Part shown: positions 1 to 7,468 of the stretch, piece by piece
How the letters are laid out: the number at the start of each line of letters is the position of its first letter
How positions within the stretch are numbered: position 1 is the first letter of the stretch
Position numbers and translations under genes: made by a program
Assembly (NCBI GenBank): GCA_028748945.1
Contig: JAQTOL010000079.1
Coordinates: forward strand, 1 to 10,162
Reading direction: 5' to 3'
Origin: Paludibacter sp.
GTDB lineage: Bacteria; Bacteroidota; Bacteroidia; Bacteroidales; Paludibacteraceae
Length of the DNA stretch: 10,162 nt
Notes under the pieces: model-generated
Databases searched by the model: none
Told to the model about the DNA's origin: nothing
What the model saw: the letters and a program-made list of their open reading frames with translations, nothing else

Positions 1-1
1 T

Positions 2-178
2 CACATTATAAATTTTGACAGGCATATTGCATTTCGATATGATGCTATTTCAGGCTCGAGATATTTACCTACTATTACAGGTCAAATTCTTGACAATGTA
101 ATACAAGAAGAAGATCTGGTTGATTTTTCGGAGGAAGTTCAATTGTACTTAAAGAGAGTCGGTAAGCACTTATCATAA
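2..178 (+). CDS. C-terminal end of an unrecognised protein (partial)
   Basis: An open frame enters from the left edge and runs 58 codons to a TAA at 176-178. The visible peptide begins HIINFDRHIAFRYD, continues through SGSRYLPTITGQ, and ends in an acidic then basic helix-like tail (QEEDLVDFSEEVQLYLKRVG). It has no obvious membrane segment and a mixed, charged composition like a soluble protein. The start codon lies outside the window, so length and domain content are unknown, and I do not recognise the family. It converges on buk with a 38-nt gap. That gap has only a weak A/T inverted repeat (TTGATT at 181-186, AATCAA at 205-210) and no convincing terminator. It is called coding because the frame stays open to the edge with ordinary amino-acid use, and because it fills space otherwise without a gene. 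Confidence 0.6.
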   Translation, partial: HIINFDRHIAFRYDAISGSRYLPTITGQILDNVIQEEDLVDFSEEVQLYLKRVGKHLS

Positions 179-216
179 TCTTGATTCATTTATAACTTTT
201 CAGCAATCAAAACCAT

Positions 217-1281
217 TCAGTACACCTTGCTTTTTTCCCCATTCAACACTCTTAATCCACTCATTGCCAATGCTTCCATCTCATCTTCTCCGGGATAAAT
301 AACAACTTTGGCAAAGGAGGAAATCATTTTAAGGATATAATCTACCACAAACTGGCTATGCGCAATTCCACCGGTTAAAATAACAGCATCCACGTCGCCT
401 TTCAAAACAGTAAACATAGCACCAATTTCTTTAGCAACATGGTAAGCCAAAGCCTGTAAAACAATTTTTGCGTGCTCATCTCCTTCTTCGGCCATAAGTG
501 TGGCTGTTTGAACTTCATTTGTCCCTAAATGAGCCATTAAACCACCATTACCGACAATCATTTTTTTTACTTCAGATTCGGTATAATTTCCACTAAAACA
601 AAGCTTAACCAACAGACCTGCATCCAGAGTTCCCGCACGTTCCGGCGAAAATGGGCCATAACCATCCAGGCCCTGATTGACATCCACCACTTTACCCTGC
701 CGATGCGCGGCAACCGATATTCCACCTCCCAAATGAGCAATGACCAAATTCAATTTTTCATATAAAGTATCGTGTGCTACGGCATACTTTCGTCCAACTG
801 CTTTGTGATTCAGTGCATGAAATTGTGAGCGACGCGGGATAAAAGGCAGTCCGCTTATCCGTGCCACATCCTGCATCTCGTCCACAACCACAGGATCGGC
901 AATAAATGCCCGGCAATTCGGAATTTCAACAGCGATTTCGTGAGCAATTATTCCACCCAGATTACTGGCGTGTTCCCCGGTAGTTGCATATTTCAGATCA
1001 TACAGCAGTTTTTCATTTACAGCATAAACCCCCGATTCAAGCGGACGTACCAAACCTCCGCGCCCAACTACAGCCGAAAGTTCAGACAAGTCAATTCCAT
1101 CTTCTTTCAGCCTTTGAAGGATAATATCCTTTCGGAAATCCGATTGTTCCGGAAGTGTATTATAGGGTTTTAATTCATCGGAAGTATGACGTTTTGTATG
1201 AAGACAAATCAACCTTTCACCTTCGTAAACAGCAAATTTTGTGGAAGTTGAACCCGGATTGACTGATAATATTTTAAACAT
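217..1281 (-). CDS. buk: Butyrate kinase
   Basis: This cytoplasmic enzyme of the acetate/butyrate kinase (ASKHA fold) family interconverts butyryl phosphate + ADP and butyrate + ATP; relatives also act on branched short-chain acids. At 354 residues it is the usual family length and appears intact. Visible motifs are the N-terminal phosphate loop NPGSTSTK (8-15), GRGGL (73-77), ADPVVVDE (128-135), HALNHKAVGR (155-164), AHLGGGIS (182-189), GPFSPERAGTLD (209-220), TGGIAHS (303-309) and the C-terminal PGEDEMEALAMSGL (330-343). The start is supported because the family pattern begins directly after it (MFKILSVNPGS). It is transcribed away from rimP, probably from the TATCTTTG box at 1313-1320. The usual partner ptb (phosphotransbutyrylase) is not in the window: upstream is rimP on the other strand, and downstream a convergent unrelated gene. 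The family call is firm; whether butyrate or a branched acid is the natural substrate cannot be read from the sequence. Confidence 0.96.
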   Translation of the reverse strand: MFKILSVNPGSTSTKFAVYEGERLICLHTKRHTSDELKPYNTLPEQSDFRKDIILQRLKEDGIDLSELSAVVGRGGLVRPLESGVYAVNEKLLYDLKYATTGEHASNLGGIIAHEIAVEIPNCRAFIADPVVVDEMQDVARISGLPFIPRRSQFHALNHKAVGRKYAVAHDTLYEKLNLVIAHLGGGISVAAHRQGKVVDVNQGLDGYGPFSPERAGTLDAGLLVKLCFSGNYTESEVKKMIVGNGGLMAHLGTNEVQTATLMAEEGDEHAKIVLQALAYHVAKEIGAMFTVLKGDVDAVILTGGIAHSQFVVDYILKMISSFAKVVIYPGEDEMEALAMSGLRVLNGEKSKVY

Positions 1282-1312
1282 CGGATGTATTTTAAAATGA
1301 AGTATTTTTATA

Positions 1313-1346
1313 CAAAGATAGAAGTATTTCTTTTTCAGAAAAACAA
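1313..1346 (-). promoter_or_regulatory. Predicted Bacteroidetes-type promoter of buk
   Basis: On the minus strand, 1320 down to 1313 reads TATCTTTG, a full match to the Bacteroidetes -7 consensus TAnnTTTG. This would start transcription near 1306, about 25 nt before the buk ATG. The upstream -33 element is weak: the nearest TTG (1346-1344) gives a 23-nt spacer, longer than the usual 19-21. An imperfectly placed palindrome, TTTTTCAGAAAAA (1331-1343), fills the space just upstream of the -7 box. Confidence 0.6.
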
Positions 1347-1454
1347 TTCACCAGATTTTTTGAATAAAAATACAAACAAGCATAGCTGAGAAAACCAACA
1401 TTATTAAATAAAAATAAAAATGAAAGTATTCGTATTTGATTTTTTTCTTAATAG

Positions 1455-1486
1455 TTTGTATAATAAAGAATTATTTTGTACTTTTG
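1455..1486 (+). promoter_or_regulatory. Predicted Bacteroidetes-type promoter of rimP-nusA-infB
   Basis: TTTG at 1455-1458 and TACTTTTG at 1479-1486 match the -33 (TTTG) and -7 (TAnnTTTG) elements of the Bacteroidetes housekeeping sigma factor, with a 20-nt spacer. Transcription should start near 1493, leaving a leader of roughly 57 nt before the rimP ATG. It is the strongest promoter match I found in the window and is the likely promoter for the whole three-gene operon. Confidence 0.75.
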
Positions 1487-1507
1487 CATCGGAAATAGGA
1501 TACGGAG

Positions 1508-1527
1508 GAGGGGACAACAGTCCCCTC
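1508..1527 (+). promoter_or_regulatory. Leader hairpin upstream of rimP (candidate cis-regulatory RNA)
   Basis: GAGGGGAC (1508-1515) and GTCCCCTC (1520-1527) form a perfect 8-bp stem closed by an AACA loop. This is the most stable short structure in the window and sits in an AT-rich surrounding. It lies inside the predicted rimP leader, about 15 nt after the expected transcription start and 22 nt before the start codon. The bases after it (GTTTGTTAAAAT) are only moderately T-rich, so it could be a leaky attenuator, a processing or stability hairpin, or a protein-binding site. A SD-like GGAGG (1504-1508) overlaps its 5' edge but is too far from the ATG to serve initiation. Structure is seen directly; function is inference. 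Confidence 0.6.
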
Positions 1528-1549
1528 GTTTGTTAAAATAACTTTAGCC

Positions 1550-2017
1550 ATGATTTCGAAAGACTCAGTATATCTGATAGTTGAGCAATTTATTATCGAC
1601 ACAGATTATTATTTGGTGGATGTAAAAGTCACTCCTGACAACAAAATCTCAGTTGAATTGGACTCTTTTGATGGGGTTACATTAGGATTTTGCATGGAGG
1701 TAAACCGCCATATAGAGTCGCAACTCGATCGGGAGATTGAAGATTACGAGTTGGAAGTGAGCTCGGCTGGTCTTACCGAACCCTTTAAGGTGTTGAAACA
1801 ATACGAAAAAAACATTGGAAATGAAGTTGAAGTACTGACCAAAAAGGGGTATAAAACGAATGGTATTTTAGTCGAAGCAGGGGAAACTGAATTTATTCTG
1901 AAAACAGAAAGAACCGAAAAACCAGATGGAGCCAAACGAAAAATAACAATTTCAGAAAACCTCACTTTCCCTTATGAGGATATTAAAACTACAAAATATA
2001 TTATTAGATTCAAATAA
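1550..2017 (+). CDS. rimP: Ribosome maturation factor RimP
   Basis: RimP binds the free 30S subunit and assists late maturation steps. The 155-residue length is typical. The hallmark is YELEVSSAGLTEPF (about residues 66-79), corresponding to the family's LEVSSPGLxRPL segment that ends the N-terminal alpha/beta domain. The rest (EKNIGNEVEVLTKKG onward) fits the small Sm-like beta-barrel C-terminal domain. The segment YLVDVKV followed by ISVELDS is the expected early beta-hairpin. The ATG at 1550 gives a full N-terminal helix and no SD precedes it, as usual in Bacteroidetes. It is the first gene of a three-gene operon, only 3 nt from nusA, which matches the widespread rimP-nusA-infB order. Sequence alone would make it a fair RimP match; the context makes it near certain. 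Confidence 0.95.
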   Translation: MISKDSVYLIVEQFIIDTDYYLVDVKVTPDNKISVELDSFDGVTLGFCMEVNRHIESQLDREIEDYELEVSSAGLTEPFKVLKQYEKNIGNEVEVLTKKGYKTNGILVEAGETEFILKTERTEKPDGAKRKITISENLTFPYEDIKTTKYIIRFK

Positions 2018-2020
2018 GCC

Positions 2021-3304
2021 ATGAGCAAAAAAGAAACTATTAGCTTAATTGATACTTTTTCGGAGTTCAAAGAGCTAAAAAACATCGACAGAAGTACTTT
2101 GATTAGTGTAATGGAAGAGTCATTCCGCAATGTCCTCTCAAAGATGTTTGGGACAGATGAAAATTATGATGTGATTATAAATCCCGATAAGGGTGACTTT
2201 GAAATCTATCGTAACCGTACCGTAGTAGCTGATGAGGATGTAGAAGATCCGAATTTACAAATATCACTTTCCGATGCAAAAAAGATTGATGAAGATTACG
2301 AGATTGATGAAGAAGTAACGGATACAGTAGATTTTATTGGTTTTGGTCGTCGCGCCATTTTGACTTTACGCCAAACACTTTCGTCAAAAATACTGGAACT
2401 GCAAAAAGATAACGTTTTCAGCAAATACAGCGAAAAAGTCGGTCAGATTGTAAGTGCTGAATTATACCAGATTTGGAAAAAAGAAATGTTACTTATTGAT
2501 GAAGAAGGTAACGAACTCTATTTACCAAAATCGGAACAGATACCAACCGATTTTTATCGCAAGGGAGACACAGTACGTGCGGTAGTAGCCATGGTTGAAA
2601 ACAAAAACAACAACCCTAAAATTATTCTTTCGCGGATTTCACCAGTATTTCTGGAACGCTTATTTGAACTGGAAGTACCTGAAATTCATGAAGGATTGAT
2701 CACTATTAAGAAGATTGCCCGTATGCCAGGCGAACGCGCCAAGGTTGCGGTAGAATCGTATGATGACCGTATTGATCCGGTTGGAGCCTGTGTTGGTGTG
2801 AAAGGTTCGCGTATTCATGGTATCGTTCGTGAATTACGCAACGAAAATATCGACGTGATAAACTATACAAACAATCTCAGTTTATTTATTTCCCGCGCAT
2901 TAAGTCCTGCAAAAATTTCTTCAATCCGGTTAAACGAGGTAGAGAAAAAAGCTGAGATATACCTGAAACCTGAAGAAGTATCGCAAGCTATTGGTAAAGG
3001 TGGTATGAATATTAAACTGGCCGGAATGCTTACAGGATATACACTCGATGTATTCCGCGAATTAGATGAAGAGACTGAAACTGAAGATATTTACCTGGAT
3101 GAATTCAGCGACGAAATTGATCAATGGGTCATCGATGCATTGAAAGCCATCGGTTGTGATACGGCAAAAAGTGTCTTGTCGATTTCCCGTCCGGACTTAA
3201 TTCGTCGAACCGACCTCGAAGAAGAAACGATTGACGAAGTGTTGGCAATTCTGAATGCTGAATTTGCAGATGAAGCTGAAGAAGGAGAAGAAACTGTTTC
3301 TTAG
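2021..3304 (+). CDS. nusA: Transcription termination/antitermination factor NusA
   Basis: NusA binds RNA polymerase near the RNA exit channel and modulates pausing, intrinsic termination and antitermination. The domains appear in the standard order: an N-terminal polymerase-binding domain (about 1-125), an S1 RNA-binding domain (about 130-205), KH1 with GVKGSRI (259-265), and KH2 with IGKGGMN (324-330). A C-terminal acidic helix-hairpin-helix-like segment (about 365-420, TAKSVLSISRPDLI and DLEEETIDEVLAIL) follows. At 427 residues it is shorter than E. coli NusA (495), which has two acidic repeats; this protein appears to have one at most. The ATG lies 3 nt after the rimP stop, implying translational coupling. 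A 95-nt gap with a predicted hairpin separates it from infB. Identification is firm from the S1-KH-KH layout and position. Confidence 0.97.
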   Translation: MSKKETISLIDTFSEFKELKNIDRSTLISVMEESFRNVLSKMFGTDENYDVIINPDKGDFEIYRNRTVVADEDVEDPNLQISLSDAKKIDEDYEIDEEVTDTVDFIGFGRRAILTLRQTLSSKILELQKDNVFSKYSEKVGQIVSAELYQIWKKEMLLIDEEGNELYLPKSEQIPTDFYRKGDTVRAVVAMVENKNNNPKIILSRISPVFLERLFELEVPEIHEGLITIKKIARMPGERAKVAVESYDDRIDPVGACVGVKGSRIHGIVRELRNENIDVINYTNNLSLFISRALSPAKISSIRLNEVEKKAEIYLKPEEVSQAIGKGGMNIKLAGMLTGYTLDVFRELDEETETEDIYLDEFSDEIDQWVIDALKAIGCDTAKSVLSISRPDLIRRTDLEEETIDEVLAILNAEFADEAEEGEETVS

Positions 3305-3307
3305 TCA

Positions 3308-3359
3308 GGTCTTAATTATTTGATGTTACGTTTAAAAACATAAACTGTGACAGAAGACC
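3308..3359 (+). promoter_or_regulatory. Predicted RNA hairpin in the nusA-infB spacer
   Basis: TGTTACGTTTA (3324-3334) pairs with TAAAC (3341-3345) and GTGACA (3347-3352) across a 6-nt loop: 11 pairs with one wobble and one bulged T (3346). A basal stem, GGTCTT (3308-3313) with AAGACC (3354-3359), closes the element around a 10-nt against 1-nt internal loop. No T-run follows, so it does not look like an intrinsic terminator. It may be an mRNA processing or stability element between two genes needed at different levels; that is inference. Confidence 0.4.
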
Positions 3360-3399
3360 GAAAACTTATATATAAAATAGAAAACTGTAATTATAGATT

Positions 3400-6300
3400 A
3401 TGTCCATAAGATTAAGTAAAGCCTGCAAAGATTTGAATGTCGGAATGTCCACCGCTGTTGAGTTTCTTGCGAAAAAAGGTCATAAAATTGTTGTCGACCC
3501 CAATTTAAAGTTGTCGGACGACCTGCATCTTTTATTGGCAAAAGAATTCAACAAAGATATGGCTCTAAAAATTGAATCGGAGCGATTAAGTCAAGAGCGT
3601 CATCTAAAAGATAAGGCTGAAACTGTAGCTCTTGAAGGTTATAATCAACCCAAAGCTGTTGAAAAAACAGAAGAAACTATTCATGTTAAAATTTCTGAGG
3701 ATCAATTGCCACACTTCAAATCAGTTGGACATATCGATTTGGAGGCTAAAGACAAACATATAGAAACTAAACCGGAAGAAAAGAAAAAGGAACCGGTTGT
3801 TGAGAAACCAATTGTAATTGAGAAACCAATTGAACCGGAGATTATCCATAAAGTGGTTGAAAAGGTGGTTGAAGAACCTAAAAAAATTCAACCAGAACAA
3901 GCTCAGAAACCTGCAGAGTCTCCAAAACCTGTAGAAACTCCAAAGCCTGAGCAGGAAAAGGAAGTGGAAATTATTCCGGTAAAACAAACAATACCAGCTC
4001 AGAAAAAATCTGAAGAGCCAAAGGTTATAGTAACAACAAAAGAGATTGAAGCTAAGCCGAAGGAAGAAAAAGTGATTCAGGAAGAGCCAAAATCAAAAGA
4101 AGTATCAAAAACAGAGACTTTAAAACATACTCCTAAAAAAATCGTCAAATTACAAGAGAAAGTTGAAGACTTAGATCTAAACCTTGGAAACATTGAAACA
4201 AAAGACAACGATCACGAAGAAGATGAAGTTTTCTCTTTATCCAGACCAACTTTAGATAAAGCACCTGTTGTAATCGGAACAATTAATCTGGATCTTCTCA
4301 ATCAAAGTACACGTCCAAAGCCAAAAACCAAGGAACAGAAACGTAGGGAAAGAGAAGATAAGATCAAAGTAAGTACTGATTTTAAAAAACCGGTTATTGA
4401 CGGAGACAAAAAAAATACACGACCAGTTCTCAACACAAGTACAGTAGGAACAGGTGGACAACCCAAAAAGAAACGTGAACGTTTTTCTAATCAAAAGGTT
4501 GATATCAATAAGGTTCCATCAACAAATCTACCAACTCAAGGTTTTGCACATCCTAAAAAAGTTACTCCTGGTACCACCGGTGGTGGAGCCGGCAATGCCC
4601 CAAGAGGCAATGTAAACAAGAATGCTCCAAAACGGGTATTAAAAACAGTAGTAAACGAGGTTGATGTTCAAAAACAAATTAAAGAGACATTAGCCCGTCT
4701 TTCGGGAGCAAATAAAAAAGGGAAAGGCTCAAAATACCGACGTGACAAACGCGACAGTGTGAGTACCCGCCAACAAGAGCAGGCTCAACGCGAACGCGAA
4801 GGCGAGAGTGTATTGAAACTCACCGAGTTTGTTACGGCAAGTGAGTTGGCTGTAATGATGGATGTAACCGTAAATCAGGTTATTGGTACCTGTATGAACA
4901 TTGGATTGATGGTTTCTATCAATCAACGGTTGGACGCGGAAACCATCAATATTGTGGCCGAAGAATTCGGTTTTACAACAGAATATGTGAGTCACGACGT
5001 AATTGAAGCAATCGGTGAAGAAGAAATTGATACCGAAGCTGATTTAGTACCACGCGCCCCGATTGTAACAGTAATGGGACACGTTGACCACGGTAAGACA
5101 TCGCTTCTGGACTACATTCGTAAAGCCAATGTAATTGCCGGTGAAGCCGGAGGTATTACTCAACATATTGGTGCCTATAATGTAAAACTTGAAAATGGCC
5201 AACACATTACATTCCTTGATACACCGGGACATGAAGCTTTTACGGCTATGCGTGCCCGTGGTGGAAAAGTAGCGGATATCGTTATTATCGTGGTAGCTGC
5301 CGATGACAGTGTGATGCCTCAAACCATTGAAGCTATTAATCATGCTGCCGCAGCTAATGTACCAATAGTATTTGCAATAAATAAAATAGATAAACCGGGA
5401 GCAAATCCTGAAAAAATAAAAGAAGCTCTGTCACAGATGAATTACCTCGTCGAAGACTGGGGAGGAAAATATCAGTCACATGAAATTTCGGCTAAAAAGG
5501 GAACCGGCATTGCCGAACTACTTGAAAAAGTAATGCTCGAAGCAGAACTACTTGATTTGAAAGCTAACCCGAATAAACGTGCTATCGGTTCGGTTATCGA
5601 GTCGACATTAGATAAAGGACGTGGATTTATTTCCACGATATTAATTCAAAACGGAACACTCTATCAGGGCGATGCTGTATTAAGCGGAACGTATCACGGT
5701 AAGATTAAAGCCATGTTCAATGAACGGAACCAACGCATCAAAGAAGTAAAGCCGGGAGAACCTGCATTAATTTTAGGTCTTAACGGTGCTCCGCAAGCAG
5801 GTGATATTATCAACGTAATGGCATCTGAACAAGAAGCAAAAAACATTGCTGCAAAACGTGAGCAATTGCAACGTGAACAAAGTTTACGAACTAAAAAGCA
5901 CTTTACACTGGACGAATTAGGGCGTCGTATTGCACTTGGTGATTTCAAGGAACTGAATATCATCGTAAAAGGTGACGTGGATGGTTCTGTAGAAGCTTTG
6001 TCCGATTCGCTACAAAAATTATCGACCGAAAATATTCAGGTAAATGTAATTCATAAAGCGGTAGGTGCTATTTCCGATTCGGATATATTGCTGGCTGCAG
6101 CTTCAAATGCTATTATCTGTGGATTCCAGGTTCGCCCGACAACTTCTGCCCGCAAAATTGCCGAGAAAGAAGAAATCGATATCCGTTTATACTCGATCAT
6201 TTATGATGCGATTGAAGAAATCAAGTCCGCTATGGAAGGAATGCTTTCTCCTGAAATCAAAGAAGAAATCACTGCTACAGTCGAAATTCGCGAAGTATTC

Positions 6301-6558
6301 AACATCACCAAAGTGGGAACAATCGCAGGTTGTTTGGTTCGTGAAGGTAAAATTAAACGAACCAATAAAATTCGTATCATTCGCGATGGCATTGTCGTTT
6401 ACACCGGAGAACTGGACTCATTAAAACGATTCAAAGACGATGTAAAAGAAGTTGGAACAAACTACGAATGCGGTTTGAACATCAAGAACTACAACGATAT
6501 ACAAGTAGGTGATATGGTTGAAAGTTACGAAGAAACTGAAGTAAGAAAAACCTTGTAA
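3400..6558 (+). CDS. infB: Translation initiation factor IF-2
   Basis: IF-2 is the GTPase that brings fMet-tRNA to the 30S subunit and promotes 50S joining. At 1052 residues it is on the long side. An IF2_N helical domain opens the protein ([20 protein letters not shown], 4-23). A long Lys/Glu/Pro-rich, probably disordered linker follows (about 70-460), with a Gly-rich patch near 388-402, then a second IF2_N domain (about 473-525). The G domain shows G1 GHVDHGKT (560-567), G3 DTPGH (607-611), G4 NKID (661-664) and G5 SAKKG (697-701). The beta-barrel domain II, domain III and the C-terminal fMet-tRNA-binding domain follow. All GTPase signatures are intact. The start is chosen because IF2_N homology begins within four residues of it. 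It is last in the rimP operon; neither rbfA nor truB follows, and a terminator lies 40 nt downstream. Confidence 0.99.
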   Translation: MSIRLSKACKDLNVGMSTAVEFLAKKGHKIVVDPNLKLSDDLHLLLAKEFNKDMALKIESERLSQERHLKDKAETVALEGYNQPKAVEKTEETIHVKISEDQLPHFKSVGHIDLEAKDKHIETKPEEKKKEPVVEKPIVIEKPIEPEIIHKVVEKVVEEPKKIQPEQAQKPAESPKPVETPKPEQEKEVEIIPVKQTIPAQKKSEEPKVIVTTKEIEAKPKEEKVIQEEPKSKEVSKTETLKHTPKKIVKLQEKVEDLDLNLGNIETKDNDHEEDEVFSLSRPTLDKAPVVIGTINLDLLNQSTRPKPKTKEQKRREREDKIKVSTDFKKPVIDGDKKNTRPVLNTSTVGTGGQPKKKRERFSNQKVDINKVPSTNLPTQGFAHPKKVTPGTTGGGAGNAPRGNVNKNAPKRVLKTVVNEVDVQKQIKETLARLSGANKKGKGSKYRRDKRDSVSTRQQEQAQREREGESVLKLTEFVTASELAVMMDVTVNQVIGTCMNIGLMVSINQRLDAETINIVAEEFGFTTEYVSHDVIEAIGEEEIDTEADLVPRAPIVTVMGHVDHGKTSLLDYIRKANVIAGEAGGITQHIGAYNVKLENGQHITFLDTPGHEAFTAMRARGGKVADIVIIVVAADDSVMPQTIEAINHAAAANVPIVFAINKIDKPGANPEKIKEALSQMNYLVEDWGGKYQSHEISAKKGTGIAELLEKVMLEAELLDLKANPNKRAIGSVIESTLDKGRGFISTILIQNGTLYQGDAVLSGTYHGKIKAMFNERNQRIKEVKPGEPALILGLNGAPQAGDIINVMASEQEAKNIAAKREQLQREQSLRTKKHFTLDELGRRIALGDFKELNIIVKGDVDGSVEALSDSLQKLSTENIQVNVIHKAVGAISDSDILLAAASNAIICGFQVRPTTSARKIAEKEEIDIRLYSIIYDAIEEIKSAMEGMLSPEIKEEITATVEIREVFNITKVGTIAGCLVREGKIKRTNKIRIIRDGIVVYTGELDSLKRFKDDVKEVGTNYECGLNIKNYNDIQVGDMVESYEETEVRKTL
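3800..3832 (+). repeat. In-frame direct repeat inside the infB linker
   Basis: The 15-nt word TTGAGAAACCAATTG occurs at 3800-3814 and again at 3818-3832, an 18-nt period encoding successive EKPI-type hexapeptides in the disordered linker of IF-2. The exact nucleotide identity suggests recent slippage duplication that keeps the frame. Similar but less exact PKPVETPKP repeats follow near 3925-3950. Confidence 0.7.
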
Positions 6559-6560
6559 GA

Positions 6561-6587
6561 ATTGACAATTTAATCATTGACAATTTA
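6561..6587 (+). repeat. Two 12-nt direct repeats after infB
   Basis: ATTGACAATTTA occurs at 6561-6572 and 6576-6587, separated by ATC. It lies between the infB stop and the terminator. TTGACA resembles a -35 box of other phyla but no fitting -10 or downstream gene on this strand follows. It looks like a small intergenic tandem duplication with no visible function. Confidence 0.7.
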
Positions 6588-6598
6588 CTATTTAGAAT

Positions 6599-6637
6599 AA
6601 ATGCCGGATTCAATTACGAATCCGGCATTTTATTTTA
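6599..6637. terminator. Intrinsic terminator between convergent infB and trpA
   Basis: ATGCCGGATTC (6601-6611) and GAATCCGGCAT (6618-6628) form a perfect 11-bp stem with loop AATTAC, extendable to 13 bp with flanking A-T pairs. On the plus strand it is followed by TTTATTTTAA, a good U-tract for ending the rimP-nusA-infB transcript. Read on the minus strand, the stem is followed by TTTATTCTAAA, a weaker but plausible tail for the trp operon, whose last gene ends 13 nt away at 6650. It is therefore probably bidirectional. Confidence 0.88.
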
Positions 6638-6649
6638 ATGACTTTCCTT

Positions 6650-7420
6650 TTATTTTCCCAATCTCTCCAGCAACAATTTCACACCTTTTTCCACATCCTG
6701 TGTTTCTTCCAATGCTTTGATAAATGCACTACCGATAATGGCTCCAGATGAATATCGGTTCACCGTATCGCGGGTAGATTTATTGGAAATCCCGAAACCG
6801 ATTAATCTTGGATTTTTCAGATTCATGGCATTGATGCGGTTAAAGTATTCAACTTTATTGTCGAAAGAATTTTGCGTACCGGTAACCGCTGCTGAGGAAA
6901 CCATGTAAATAAACCCGTGGGTATGACTGTCAATTTCACGAATACGTTCGTCCGAAGTTTCGGGAGTTATGAGAAAAATAAATTCAAGTTTATAACGCTC
7001 GGCAATCTCCTTGTATTCTACTAAAAAATCCGCCATGGGAAGATCGGGAATTATCATTCCGTCCACTCCTACCCGGCTGCATTCCTTACAAAAATTTTCA
7101 AAACCAAACTGCATAACAGGATTCAAATATCCCATCATAACCAGTGGAATATGAATGTCCAATCGAACCGCTTTCAATTGTTCAAATAATTTACGAATAC
7201 TCATTCCGTTTTGCAGAGCCACATGACTGCTATTTTGAATCACAATCCCATCTGCCATCGGGTCCGAAAATGGAACACCTATTTCTACTAGATCCACACC
7301 ATTTGATTGCAGACATTTAAGTGCAGGTACTGTGTCTTCCAAGGTTGGAAAACCTGCGGTAATATATACCGAAAGAATATTTTCTTTTTTTTGTTGGAAT
7401 AATTGATTAATTCTGTTCAT
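6650..7420 (-). CDS. trpA: Tryptophan synthase alpha subunit
   Basis: The alpha subunit cleaves indole-3-glycerol phosphate to indole and glyceraldehyde 3-phosphate, and passes indole through a tunnel to TrpB. The 256-residue TIM barrel is slightly shorter than E. coli TrpA (268). The two catalytic acids are present in LVEIGVPFSDPMADG: Glu46 (E. coli Glu49) and Asp57 (E. coli Asp60). Also seen are ITAGFP (20-25), MGYLNP (96-101), VDGMIIPDLP (119-128), VSSAAVTG (174-181), IGFGISN (207-213) and the phosphate-binding GAIIGSAF (226-233). The VSSAAVTG loop differs from the common SRxGVTG form but looks like a lineage variant rather than a defect. It is the last gene of the operon, following trpF after a 48-nt spacer, and is not next to trpB, which is absent from the window. 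No SD precedes the ATG. Confidence 0.98.
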   Translation of the reverse strand: MNRINQLFQQKKENILSVYITAGFPTLEDTVPALKCLQSNGVDLVEIGVPFSDPMADGIVIQNSSHVALQNGMSIRKLFEQLKAVRLDIHIPLVMMGYLNPVMQFGFENFCKECSRVGVDGMIIPDLPMADFLVEYKEIAERYKLEFIFLITPETSDERIREIDSHTHGFIYMVSSAAVTGTQNSFDNKVEYFNRINAMNLKNPRLIGFGISNKSTRDTVNRYSSGAIIGSAFIKALEETQDVEKGVKLLLERLGK

Positions 7421-7432
7421 ATTTTTCAGGAA

Positions 7433-7460
7433 TAAGAAGTAAGAGGTAAGGACTAAGTAA
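7433..7460. repeat. 7-nt tandem repeat in the trpF-trpA spacer
   Basis: On the plus strand TAAG begins at 7433, 7440, 7447 and 7454, giving four 7-nt units: TAAGAAG, TAAGAGG, TAAGGAC, TAAGTAA. It fills most of the 48-nt gap between the trpF stop and the trpA start. The transcribed strand reads as a pyrimidine-rich CTTA series. Because the period is not a multiple of three, the TAA words fall in all three plus-strand frames. Confidence 0.75.
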
Positions 7461-7468
7461 TTTGTTGT

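Noticed and set aside
181..210. TTGATT/AATCAA inverted repeat as terminator between the left gene and buk
   Set aside because: Only six A/T-rich pairs around an 18-nt loop with no T-run; too weak to call.
3721..3987. 88-codon minus-strand frame within infB
   Set aside because: Its Phe/Leu/Trp/Asn/Arg-rich product is the reverse image of the Lys/Glu/Pro-rich IF-2 linker, not a plausible membrane protein gene; no promoter box or start context.
5044..5343. 99-codon minus-strand frame within infB
   Set aside because: Antisense to the conserved GTPase domain, where codon constraint comes from IF-2; no motif or promoter.
6065..6424. 119-codon plus-strand frame inside infB
   Set aside because: It overlaps the conserved C-terminal domains of IF-2 in another frame and has no recognisable motif.
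6561..6587. TTGACA words after infB as sigma70-type -35 boxes
   Set aside because: The phylum uses TTTG/TAnnTTTG promoters, no downstream plus-strand gene exists before the terminator, and the word is simply a tandem duplication.
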